Below, piece by piece: positions 1 to 6,927 of a stretch of DNA of 64,000 bases. A program made the translations under genes and the position numbers. The DNA comes from JBNAGF01 sp049801055 (GTDB taxonomy: Bacteria; Pseudomonadota; Alphaproteobacteria; Rhodobacterales; Rhodobacteraceae), in NCBI RefSeq assembly GCF_049801055.1, contig NZ_JBNAGF010000009.1, positions 138,215 to 202,214 on the forward strand, read 5' to 3'. Each line of letters opens with the position of its first letter. Position 1 is the stretch's first letter. The notes beneath the pieces are model-generated. The model saw only the letters and a list, made by a program, of their open reading frames with translations. It searched no databases and was not told the origin of the DNA.

Positions 1-2
1 GG

Positions 3-260
3 ATAGATCCGATGCTGGGATTGCGTGTCAACGCGCCTGTTACCGGGTCTGTCAATCTGGCAGGTTTCGTCAATGTCGGGGGGTTCGGAGTGGGCTCTCA
101 GCTGCAATGGGAAGCATTGGCCAAGCTGGACTGGGCTCTGTCCCAGACAGTGAAGCTGTCAGCCGGGTATCGCCATCTCTACTTGGACTTTTCAGAGCCC
201 AACGATAACGTTGATTTGACATTAAGTGGCCCATTCGTTGCCCTTGGGTTCAGCTTTTGA
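3..260 (+). CDS. C-terminal part of an outer-membrane beta-barrel protein
   Basis: The reading frame is open to the left edge, so only the last 86 or so residues are present and the true start lies outside the window. The visible part has alternating hydrophobic and polar residues in short strands (for example AKLDWALSQTVKLSAGYRHL), typical of transmembrane beta strands. It ends in a phenylalanine (GFSF), the classic C-terminal signature recognised by the BAM complex. An internal ATG at 12 has no good ribosome site and is unlikely to be the start. The specific function cannot be read from this fragment. Confidence 0.65.
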   Translation: MDPMLGLRVNAPVTGSVNLAGFVNVGGFGVGSQLQWEALAKLDWALSQTVKLSAGYRHLYLDFSEPNDNVDLTLSGPFVALGFSF

Positions 261-331
261 ACCTTTTCGGCATGCGCTCCGGATGACACGGGCAGGGCAT
301 GCCCTGAATATGCGAAGATTTGGAGGATTAC

Positions 332-1297
332 ATGTCAGGACACGGGTACGAATCAGGCAGGTTAAACTTGCCGTTTGTCGGGATTTCGACGTTTGGCAAA
401 AAGGAGTACGTGTCCGATTGGGATAACATCGACGCGGATGTCGCAATTCTCGGCGCGCCTTTCGATTTCGGATGCCAGTTCCGACCGGGGGCCCGCTTTG
501 GCCCGCGCGCAGTTCGCGAAGCGTCGACACTGTTCAGTTTCGGTCACGCTGGCGCCTATGACCACGAGGATGATACGACCTATCTTGGTGAGGATGTTCG
601 GATTGTCGATATCGGAGACGCCGACATCATTCATACCAAGACAGATGAGAGCCATGCCAATATCAAACTGGGCGTCGAGAAAATCCTATCTTCCGGTGCC
701 TTGCCAGTAGTGATCGGGGGCGATCATTCGATAAACATTCCATGCATCGATGCGTTCGAAGCGGACTGCGCAAGAAACGGACCGATCCATATCGTTCAGA
801 TTGATGCCCATCTTGATTTCGTCGACGTTCGCCACGGCGTGACACAAGGCCATGGCAATCCAATGCGAAGAGCTATCGAAAAGGGTTATGTCTCTGGCAT
901 GACCCAATTGGGAATTCGCAATGTTTCGTCCACGACAAGGGAAGGCTACGAAGACGCGCGGTCCCGCGGCACCGACATCCTTTCGGTAAGGCAGGTCCGC
1001 AAACTCGGGCCCGAGGAGGTCCTGAAGCGCATTCCGGAAAAGGCGCGCTATTATGTGACCATCGATATCGACGGGTTCTGTCCATCGATTGCGCCGGGAA
1101 CGGGAACGCCAAGCCATGGCGGATTTCTGTATTATGAAGTTCTCGAAATTCTTCAGGGACTGAGCGAGCAGGGTGATGTTGTGGGTATGGATCTTGTCGA
1201 AGTGGCCCCGGCGTATGATCCGACTGAAAGCACCCAGATTTTGGCAGCACAGTTGCTGCTGAATTTCGTCGGCTTCATCTTTCACAACCGGAAGTAA
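332..1297 (+). CDS. Ureohydrolase (agmatinase/arginase superfamily)
   Basis: Predicted manganese enzyme of 321 residues that would hydrolyse a guanidino group to an amine plus urea. The metal-site motifs are present: GGDHS (residues 129-133), IDAHLD (157-162) and DID (245-247), followed by the APGTGTP loop. The family usually has a DP pair shortly after the DxD; here it is CP (Cys250). The start is the ATG at 332, five bases after a GGAGG Shine-Dalgarno sequence; an upstream TTG in frame is less likely. It faces away from the downstream leftward cluster and is closed by a strong terminator. Agmatinase is the default name, but many family members act on other guanidino acids, so the substrate is unknown. 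Confidence 0.85.
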   Translation: MSGHGYESGRLNLPFVGISTFGKKEYVSDWDNIDADVAILGAPFDFGCQFRPGARFGPRAVREASTLFSFGHAGAYDHEDDTTYLGEDVRIVDIGDADIIHTKTDESHANIKLGVEKILSSGALPVVIGGDHSINIPCIDAFEADCARNGPIHIVQIDAHLDFVDVRHGVTQGHGNPMRRAIEKGYVSGMTQLGIRNVSSTTREGYEDARSRGTDILSVRQVRKLGPEEVLKRIPEKARYYVTIDIDGFCPSIAPGTGTPSHGGFLYYEVLEILQGLSEQGDVVGMDLVEVAPAYDPTESTQILAAQLLLNFVGFIFHNRK

Positions 1298-1313
1298 GCA
1301 CTGAAACAGACCC

Positions 1314-1346
1314 AGAGCGCCGCGTGACTATCGCACGCGGCGCTCT
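1314..1346 (+). terminator. Intrinsic terminator after the ureohydrolase
   Basis: Perfect 13-bp inverted repeat (1314-1326 with 1334-1346) with a 7-base loop, 16 bases after the ureohydrolase stop. It is followed by a modestly T-rich stretch (agatttgtgacttt). Its position between convergent genes suggests it may also stop transcription coming from the left-facing cluster. Confidence 0.75.
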
Positions 1347-1417
1347 AGATTTGTGACTTTGAAAGAACCTAACCCAGGAAAGGTTCCAACCGCTCACTCT
1401 TCGCGGTTACGATCTTT

Positions 1418-2158
1418 CTACGCCAGATCGGCAAATAGACGGCCGGGGCCTCTCATATCTGCTCCAAAATTGGACAACTGACCCAGATGCCATGCCAAAA
1501 CCTGATTGCTCGACAGCACCGGCTTTCCTGTTCGCGCCTCGATTTCCTCAATCACGTCCAGGGTACGGAGATTGGTGCATGACAGAAACACCGCGTCGCA
1601 ATCCGTTGCCCGCTCCATTTCGATGGCAGCTCTGGTAATGGACGCGTCGGAAATGCGAACCACGCGCTCTTCGGTTGGCTCATCAAAGCTGGCGACGGTT
1701 TCTACTCCTATCCCGTTCTCGGTCAGAACAGAGCAGAGCTTGTCTGAAACCCGCGCGGTGTAAGGGCTCAGCATAGCAATGCGGGACGCGTTCAGATGCC
1801 GACAGGCCGCGAGCAGAGCCGAAACAGGCTCGGTGACCGCAGGTGTCTCTATTCCGGCCTGAATGAGCTCTGAAATCCGTTCGGATCCAATCTGCGCCGA
1901 GGCTGACGTGCACCCATATCCCACCGCCGAAAGCTTCGCCCCTCCCGGCAAGAGAGCGGCCGCCTGCGTCAGTAATGGCTCCATCGCGCGCAGCGTCTCG
2001 GGGGAAACTTCAGCTGCAGAAGGAATCCGCGAAACCAGAATTTCGACTTTGGCCGGCAGAAGGGCCCGCATGTCCGGTTCAAGTGATTCATCTGATTGCA
2101 ATACGACCAACCCGATCTGCTTGGGCCGTTTCGCGGAAAGCTCATAGTCGAAATGCAT
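1418..2158 (-). CDS. EutA-like member of the maleate isomerase / Asp-Glu racemase family
   Basis: 246-residue cytosolic enzyme of the two-cysteine racemase/isomerase fold. The catalytic cysteines appear as YGCTSAS (Cys83) and LSCTNLRTL (Cys194), one in each half of the pseudo-symmetric fold. It resembles EutA of hydroxyectoine-utilisation clusters, whose exact reaction is poorly defined, and maleate cis-trans isomerase and arylmalonate decarboxylase relatives. It is the last gene of the leftward operon. Its ATG overlaps the stop of the M24 gene by one base (TGATG); a GTG three bases earlier would give a GTGA overlap instead. A plausible role is racemising or isomerising an intermediate for its neighbours, but this is inferred from context. 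Confidence 0.75.
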   Translation of the reverse strand: MHFDYELSAKRPKQIGLVVLQSDESLEPDMRALLPAKVEILVSRIPSAAEVSPETLRAMEPLLTQAAALLPGGAKLSAVGYGCTSASAQIGSERISELIQAGIETPAVTEPVSALLAACRHLNASRIAMLSPYTARVSDKLCSVLTENGIGVETVASFDEPTEERVVRISDASITRAAIEMERATDCDAVFLSCTNLRTLDVIEEIEARTGKPVLSSNQVLAWHLGQLSNFGADMRGPGRLFADLA

Positions 2159-3318
2159 CACAGCACCCTGATTTGATGGCCCTGTCTTTCTGACAGGTAT
2201 TCTGCCCCGGTTTCACGGATCACGACGTTCTCTTCGTGAACCAGAATCCTGTCCTTGCGAACAGCTACGGTGGGCTCCAGTGTCAGCACCATACCCGGTT
2301 CCAGAATGGTGTGGTCTTTGGCGATGATCGAAGGCCATTCGGTCAACTGCATACCCAACCCATGCCCGAGGCGACCAGCCCCGCCGCCTTTGGTATCAGG
2401 GTTGCAGACCGCGTTCATCGCGTGAAAGACATCTGCAATGGTGGCACCGGGACGGGCGACCTCAAAACCCGCTTGGGTCGCATCAATTAGCCGCTCATGC
2501 GCATAGCGAACCTGTTCGGTCGGCCCGGACAGGGCAAAATTTCGGTCAAAGTCACAGAAATATCCATCCCAGACCAATCCAGTATCCAACATCAGAACGG
2601 CGCCATTGGCGAGCGGGGTGTCATCCGCAGGCGAAATGACATCGTCATACCCCCCCTGACCTGCGGCTCCGGCGAGATATGGAACCCAATCCGCGCCTTC
2701 GTGAAGGCAAATCGCCTGAAACGCCCGGAAGACATCCGATAATGGAACACCCAACGCAGCGATTTCCGGAACGCGGTCAAAGGCGCGATTTGCGATCCTC
2801 GCGGCAGCTGCAGTCTTGGCGATTTCCGCCTCTGATTTTACCATGCGCAGTCGCCGGGTAATGGTTGAATCGCCTTGCATCAGTCGCGGGTTCAAACACG
2901 CCTCCAATGCCCGCAATCCGCCGAGCGGCATACGGACATGGCTCTCCATCTGATCGGCAAGGCCTATCCGCCCATCTTTCGGTGTCACTTCTTTCAAGGT
3001 TTCGGCCAGCAACCCGATCCCGTCATCTTGGTAATCGGGAGATTGCCACGTTCGAATGTCACTAACCCAAGTCTGCTCCATCAGATGCGCACCAATAGAG
3101 GGAATGACAGCAATGGGCTTTCCCACGGATGGCAGCACGACAAACCAAGGTCGGGTCGGGCTTTCCCAGAAACGGGTGAGAAATCCGGTGTAGTATCGGA
3201 TTTCCGGTTCGGTCGTCAGCAACAGCGCCGAAAGCCCTTCCTGCGCCATCAATGCCTGTGCCGCGCGCGTCCGTTCCGCGAATTCCTGATCCGGGAACCC
3301 GCGCCTCGGAACGCTCAC
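2158..3318 (-). CDS. M24-family metallohydrolase (Xaa-Pro peptidase / creatinase / ectoine hydrolase fold)
   Basis: 386-residue 'pita-bread' enzyme. The N-terminal creatinase-type domain covers about residues 10-150 and the catalytic domain 165-386. All five metal ligands are visible: Asp245 and Asp256 (LDTG...CDFDRN), His319 (GHGLGM), Glu348 (TLEPT) and Glu362 (HEEN). The family includes aminopeptidase P, creatinase and ectoine hydrolase DoeA, all of which cleave C-N bonds. The N-terminal part does not carry the stretch I associate with DoeA, so ectoine is not assumed as substrate. The start is a GTG overlapping the upstream stop (GTGA), implying translational coupling with the PLP enzyme. 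Confidence 0.8.
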   Translation of the reverse strand: MSVPRRGFPDQEFAERTRAAQALMAQEGLSALLLTTEPEIRYYTGFLTRFWESPTRPWFVVLPSVGKPIAVIPSIGAHLMEQTWVSDIRTWQSPDYQDDGIGLLAETLKEVTPKDGRIGLADQMESHVRMPLGGLRALEACLNPRLMQGDSTITRRLRMVKSEAEIAKTAAAARIANRAFDRVPEIAALGVPLSDVFRAFQAICLHEGADWVPYLAGAAGQGGYDDVISPADDTPLANGAVLMLDTGLVWDGYFCDFDRNFALSGPTEQVRYAHERLIDATQAGFEVARPGATIADVFHAMNAVCNPDTKGGGAGRLGHGLGMQLTEWPSIIAKDHTILEPGMVLTLEPTVAVRKDRILVHEENVVIRETGAEYLSERQGHQIRVL

Positions 3319-4361
3319 CCTGTTGCTCCTTCACTCAGGATCACAAAGACCCTTGAGCTGTCCGACAATCCGATCGCATCTGGATCGTCACCTGAGGCTA
3401 ACAGACCGGAAAGCCCCGCCGCGCCTGACGGGGTGGTGGGCAACCCATGTTCATGGCACAGGACACTGCCGCGTTTGCCTTCTTCTTCGCTGATCAGCAT
3501 GAAATCATCTGCGTCTCGCGCCAGACCTTTCAGGGCGATTAATGACGGTTCCTTGCAATCCAGCCGACCCATTGCCGAGCTCGGCCCTTCGGTCACGGTC
3601 GGGGTTCCGGCTGCAATCGACGCGTAGAGCGCCGGCGCCGCAGACGGTTCCACAACGATGATACGCGGCGCGCTGCCCCATGCCTTGCGCGCATAGGCCG
3701 CGCAAGCGCCAGCCAGCCCGCCGACCCCCGCCTGAAGAAAGATATGCGTTGGTGGTTCGGGCATCTGTTCTACCGCCTCTTGCATCATGACAAGGTATCC
3801 CTGCATCAACCTGTGTGGACGGTCATAGTATCCCGGCCAGGAACTGTCCGAGAGAAGAACCCAGCCTTTGCTTCGCGCCGCCGCAGCCGCCGCAGCCATG
3901 CTTTCTTCGTAAATCTCTCCCTGCCGGCGCACTTCAGCCCCCAGTGATCGGAGGCGATCGGCAAATGCTTCGGGCACGGTGTCGGCCAGATAGATCACAG
4001 CCTGCGCCCCGAAAGCATCGGCCCCGGCCGCAACAGATAACCCGTGGTTTCCGGCGCTCGCCGTTACATATGTCTGGCCGGCGGCACGACCTTCTTCGGC
4101 ATCGCAGGCAATCACATAGGCGGCTCCCAGCGCCTTGAAACTCCCCAATCCCATACGGCCGCGTTCGTCCTTAACAAAGACCCGGCCAACGCCAGCCAAC
4201 GCCGCCAGTGAGGGCTGTTCGATCATCGGTGTTTCCGATGCAGCGGGGCAACGTTTCAACAACTCCGAAGGATGATCGGCATTCACACTGGGCTCAGGCG
4301 TGTCGGCAAGGGCCGCCACGAGAGCAGCAGATTGCCCGGTCGGGTTGTGCAGAATTTCCAT
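3315..4361 (-). CDS. PLP-dependent beta-eliminase, diaminopropionate ammonia-lyase / threonine dehydratase type
   Basis: 348-residue fold-type II PLP enzyme. The Schiff-base lysine is Lys76 in GLGSFKALGAAY, and the phosphate/cofactor loop is SAGNHG (102-107). The segments WPGYYDRPHRLMQGY and FLQAGVGGLAGA are characteristic of diaminopropionate ammonia-lyase (2,3-diaminopropionate to pyruvate and ammonia). However, the loop reads SAGNHG as in threonine dehydratases, whereas the diaminopropionate enzymes I know have an Asp there, so substrate preference may differ. EutB of hydroxyectoine clusters is another relative. It starts a three-gene coupled unit with the M24 hydrolase and EutA-like genes. 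Confidence 0.8.
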   Translation of the reverse strand: MEILHNPTGQSAALVAALADTPEPSVNADHPSELLKRCPAASETPMIEQPSLAALAGVGRVFVKDERGRMGLGSFKALGAAYVIACDAEEGRAAGQTYVTASAGNHGLSVAAGADAFGAQAVIYLADTVPEAFADRLRSLGAEVRRQGEIYEESMAAAAAAARSKGWVLLSDSSWPGYYDRPHRLMQGYLVMMQEAVEQMPEPPTHIFLQAGVGGLAGACAAYARKAWGSAPRIIVVEPSAAPALYASIAAGTPTVTEGPSSAMGRLDCKEPSLIALKGLARDADDFMLISEEEGKRGSVLCHEHGLPTTPSGAAGLSGLLASGDDPDAIGLSDSSRVFVILSEGATG

Positions 4362-4470
4362 GTCGCCCTCAGCCTTTGTCAGAGCGCAAGCCTACCCGTC
4401 ATCCCGCGTTTTTGACAAACATCTTTTGGGCAGGCGAGCCCAGACTTTGTTTGGACCAACAATACCCTGA

Positions 4471-4491
4471 TTTCCCGATCTGACCGGGAAA
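4471..4491 (-). terminator. Stem-loop directly after the aquaporin gene
   Basis: Perfect 7-bp inverted repeat TTTCCCG / CGGGAAA with a 7-base loop, beginning three bases after the aquaporin stop. There is no T-run, so it is more likely an mRNA processing or stability element, or a partial terminator that lowers expression of the three downstream genes. The rest of the 4362-4493 gap shows no gene. Confidence 0.4.
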
Positions 4492-4493
4492 CC

Positions 4494-5168
4494 TCAGCCC
4501 GTACCGCCATTTGCAGCGGCCTCATCCTCGAGAAGCCAGCCAAAGAAGAGTGTGGCCAGAAATGCGGCGACAAGCTGAACCAACACGAAGGCCAACACAT
4601 GAGAAGGGGCAATTCCGGCAAACGTATCAGAGAAACCACGCGCGATGGTCACCGCCGGGTTTGCAAATGAAGTCGACGAAGTGAACCAATAGGCTGCGGT
4701 GATGTAGAGACCCACTGCCACGGGCACGGCCTCGGGTCGGTTTTTCACGCATGCCAGGATCGTTCCCACCAAACCAAAGGTGGCGACAAACTCCCCGACC
4801 CATTGGCCGATCCCCGTGCGCGCTGTTGTCGACGGATCAAAGAGCGGATTGTCGAACATGATATGAGCAGCCAGCACACCGCAGATCCCGCCGAAAACCT
4901 GTACGGCCACATAAAGGCCCGCTGTGCGGGCCTGCAACTCACGTCGGAGGGCAAAACTGAGCGTTACAGCCGGATTGAAATGCGCGCCAGATATTGGCCC
5001 GAAAACCATAATCAGCACAACGAGGATCGCGCCCGTTGGAATGGTGTTGCCAAGTAGCGCAATGGCGACATTACCGTCGGCAAGCCGTTCGGCCATGATG
5101 CCCGAACCGACAACCGTTGCCAGCAGGGAAAAGGTGCCAAGCCATTCGGCAACCAATCTGCGTATCAT
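4494..5168 (-). CDS. Aquaglyceroporin, AqpS-like (MIP family)
   Basis: 224-residue inner-membrane channel with six hydrophobic segments and the two half-helix motifs NPAVT (65-69) and NPAVT (170-174). The stretch around the second motif (FTSSTSFANPAVTIARGF) resembles AqpS channels of rhizobial arsenic operons, which conduct trivalent arsenicals; related pores pass glycerol or urea. Its ATG lies two bases after the deacylase stop, with an AGGAG sequence inside the deacylase gene, so the two are translationally coupled. Finding it inside an amino-acid catabolic operon is unusual. It could export arsenite, or move a small uncharged product such as urea. Confidence 0.85.
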   Translation of the reverse strand: MIRRLVAEWLGTFSLLATVVGSGIMAERLADGNVAIALLGNTIPTGAILVVLIMVFGPISGAHFNPAVTLSFALRRELQARTAGLYVAVQVFGGICGVLAAHIMFDNPLFDPSTTARTGIGQWVGEFVATFGLVGTILACVKNRPEAVPVAVGLYITAAYWFTSSTSFANPAVTIARGFSDTFAGIAPSHVLAFVLVQLVAAFLATLFFGWLLEDEAAANGGTG

Positions 5169-5170
5169 TT

Positions 5171-6175
5171 TCAGTTCTCCTGAATATCGTCCGCGATCTG
5201 ATAGACCGCATCACCTCGCTGAACATGACTGAGGGTGCGTTTGGCAAGAACAATTCCGCCGAATGGCGACACCACGTGAGCCGGTTCGCGTTGAGGCTGA
5301 TCCGGGAAATGTATCTGTCCCAGAGCTTCGTGCGGTGACACTGGATCCGCAATGTCCTTGAAGGGTTCAAACACCCCGTCATCGTAGCAATAGACTGATC
5401 CCTGAACGCTCAATGCCCGGGTCCCGCGCGTGCCATCAGGCTGATAGCCGGGCAACATTTTCAACTTGTGCAGAACCCGCCGCAGCCCACGCTCGGCATC
5501 GGCAAGGATCGTTCTGTCAATGCCGCCGCCGCCGCCCAGTTCCGCCATGACGGACACCACGCCATTCCGGTTCGCCGCAGCCAATGCCGTGCGACCGGTA
5601 GACTGTCGACCTCCACCGCCAAACACCCATGCAAAAGGCAGATCAAACGCGTGCTCCAGCAATTGAAGTTTGGCGCGTTCTTCTTCGGTCGCGCCCATCC
5701 CACGCAACAGGGTGGCGGGATAAAACAGGGATGTGCCACCAGAATGCAGATCAACCATGTAGTCAGATCGCGGCAAGAGCACTTCCTCGATGTAATGAGC
5801 GATCATCTGCGTTGGGGCTCCCATAGCATTGCCAGGGAAGCTTCGGTTGAGATTACCCTCATCGATCGGTGAAACGCGCCGCGACGCTCTGGCCGCCGGA
5901 TAGTTGGCCATGGTCAGAATGATCAACTGACCGTCAATGTCCTGCGGCTCCAACTCACGCGACAGCTTGGTCAGGGCAATCTGCCCTTCGTATTCATCAC
6001 CGTGCACACCGGCCAGCATCAGCATAGTGGGCCCCGCGCCGTTCTTGATGCTGACTATGGGAAGTCCAATCCAACCATAGGCACTCCGATCGACGGAGTG
6101 TGGCACCCGCAGATAACCGGCCTGTTTGCCATTTGCGTCAAGGTCAACTTCGGACGTGATCAGTGTTGCGGCCAT
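5171..6175 (-). CDS. Succinylglutamate desuccinylase/aspartoacylase family deacylase, DoeB/EutE-like
   Basis: 334-residue zinc hydrolase of the M14-like family. Zinc ligands are seen in GVHGDEYEG (His58, Glu61) and DLHSGG (His144), and the catalytic Glu is probably in AELGGGG (Glu212). The opening and the zinc motifs match DoeB, which deacetylates N-alpha-acetyl-diaminobutyrate in ectoine breakdown. A C-terminal beta-rich domain follows (about 250-334). It is the first gene of the leftward operon, with a strong GGAGGGAG ribosome site and about 100 nt of leader. The likely reaction is removal of an acyl group from an N-acyl diamino acid, releasing substrate for the PLP lyase; the exact acyl donor is unknown. 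Confidence 0.8.
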   Translation of the reverse strand: MAATLITSEVDLDANGKQAGYLRVPHSVDRSAYGWIGLPIVSIKNGAGPTMLMLAGVHGDEYEGQIALTKLSRELEPQDIDGQLIILTMANYPAARASRRVSPIDEGNLNRSFPGNAMGAPTQMIAHYIEEVLLPRSDYMVDLHSGGTSLFYPATLLRGMGATEEERAKLQLLEHAFDLPFAWVFGGGGRQSTGRTALAAANRNGVVSVMAELGGGGGIDRTILADAERGLRRVLHKLKMLPGYQPDGTRGTRALSVQGSVYCYDDGVFEPFKDIADPVSPHEALGQIHFPDQPQREPAHVVSPFGGIVLAKRTLSHVQRGDAVYQIADDIQEN

Positions 6176-6278
6176 GACTCTCCCTCCGGAGTGAATCTTT
6201 TTCCTGCGACGTCACCAACCTGGAGCCGCATCTCTAGGCCGCCAGGTTGGTTGCTGGCCGCGCGATCACAGGCTTCCG

Positions 6279-6320
6279 TTTCGATGATAAACCTCTTGTG
6301 CATCAGAAGTGTCAACTTCT
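6279..6320 (-). promoter_or_regulatory. Candidate promoter and operators for the leftward deacylase operon
   Basis: On the minus strand a perfect TTGACA -35 (6310-6315) sits inside a perfect inverted repeat AGAAGT-4-ACTTCT (6305-6320). Downstream is TTATCATCGAAA-like sequence; the -10 could be TTTATC (18-bp spacer) or TATCAT (20-bp spacer). The 11-mer TATCATCGAAA (minus strand of 6279-6289) recurs exactly at the divergent arsR promoter, making a shared ArsR operator likely. Confidence 0.5.
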
Positions 6321-6370
6321 TATTTCGGCAGATCCCGAATTATGGAAACGACGTCCGAGAATTTGACGAC

Positions 6371-6405
6371 TTACCAAAGTTCGTTAATTCGACTATCATC
6401 GAAAT
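6371..6405 (+). promoter_or_regulatory. Candidate leaderless promoter of the ArsR gene with overlapping operator
   Basis: TTACCA (6371-6376), 17-bp spacer and TATCAT (6394-6399) resemble a sigma-70 promoter. The predicted transcription start falls on or next to the ATG at 6406. There is no Shine-Dalgarno sequence, consistent with a leaderless mRNA. An inverted repeat TTCGA-6-TCGAA (6388-6403) covers the -10, which fits autorepression by ArsR. Confidence 0.5.
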
Positions 6406-6741
6406 ATGGATCAAGAAACGGCTATCGAAGCCTTTGCCGCATTGGCGCAAAACTCACGTCTGACCATTGTTCGAAAACTGGTCAAAGTCGGCCCCGAGGG
6501 TCTGACGGCAACCGAGATTTCAAACAGGGTCGGGATTGTTCCGTCGACACTGTCAGGGCATCTTGGAGTGCTGAAGCGGGCGGGGTTACTTACCGCCACC
6601 CGGCATTCCCGTGAAATACATTATGCAGCGGATGTCAGCGCGATCACCGCACTGGTCACGTTTATCCTGTCGGATTGCTGCGGCGGGGAAATTCAACATT
6701 GCGCTGAGATTCTGTTCCTTTTGAAGGAAGGCGAGAGCTGA
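6406..6741 (+). CDS. ArsR-family repressor with an arsenite-type cysteine triad
   Basis: 111-residue winged-helix dimer-type regulator. The DNA-recognition helix region is around residues 36-62 (ATEISNRVGIVPSTLSGHLGVLKRAG). The C-terminal part holds Cys91-Cys92-(6)-Cys99 (DCCGGEIQHC), like the CC...C site used by some proteobacterial ArsR proteins to bind As(III). It is divergent from the deacylase/aquaporin operon with a shared 230-bp control region. The expected role is repression of itself and the leftward operon until a ligand binds. Whether the ligand is arsenite or an organic metabolite cannot be decided here, and no arsC, arsB or arsH is present in the window. Confidence 0.85.
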   Translation: MDQETAIEAFAALAQNSRLTIVRKLVKVGPEGLTATEISNRVGIVPSTLSGHLGVLKRAGLLTATRHSREIHYAADVSAITALVTFILSDCCGGEIQHCAEILFLLKEGES

Positions 6742-6880
6742 TTTCCCGAGACCGAAGAACTTGACAAGCCCAGAAAATGTGGCTGCCACCGGCCCATATT
6801 TTTATCGTTATCGCCGAGTATTTCGCCCATCAATTTCCTGCCAAAAAATGGCAACCGATTACGGAATTAAACATAATCCT

Positions 6881-6908
6881 TTGAAAATTCGAAACTCGCG
6901 GATACGAT
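6881..6908 (+). promoter_or_regulatory. Candidate promoter of the type I secretion operon
   Basis: TTGAAA (6881-6886), 16-bp spacer and TACGAT (6903-6908) precede the TolC-like gene, giving a leader of about 13 nt that carries an AGGA ribosome site. Upstream, TGCCA-5-TGGCA (6839-6853) is a small inverted repeat that may be an operator. The surrounding 186-base gap is AT-rich compared with the genes. Confidence 0.4.
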
Positions 6909-6927
6909 CAAGCGCTAGGAACTACTC

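Noticed and set aside
1418..6175. Calling the leftward cluster an ectoine degradation operon
   Set aside because: Only the DoeB-like and EutA-like members fit well. The M24 protein lacks the stretch I associate with DoeA, the PLP enzyme looks more like diaminopropionate lyase, and eutC, transporter and EnuR-type regulator are absent.
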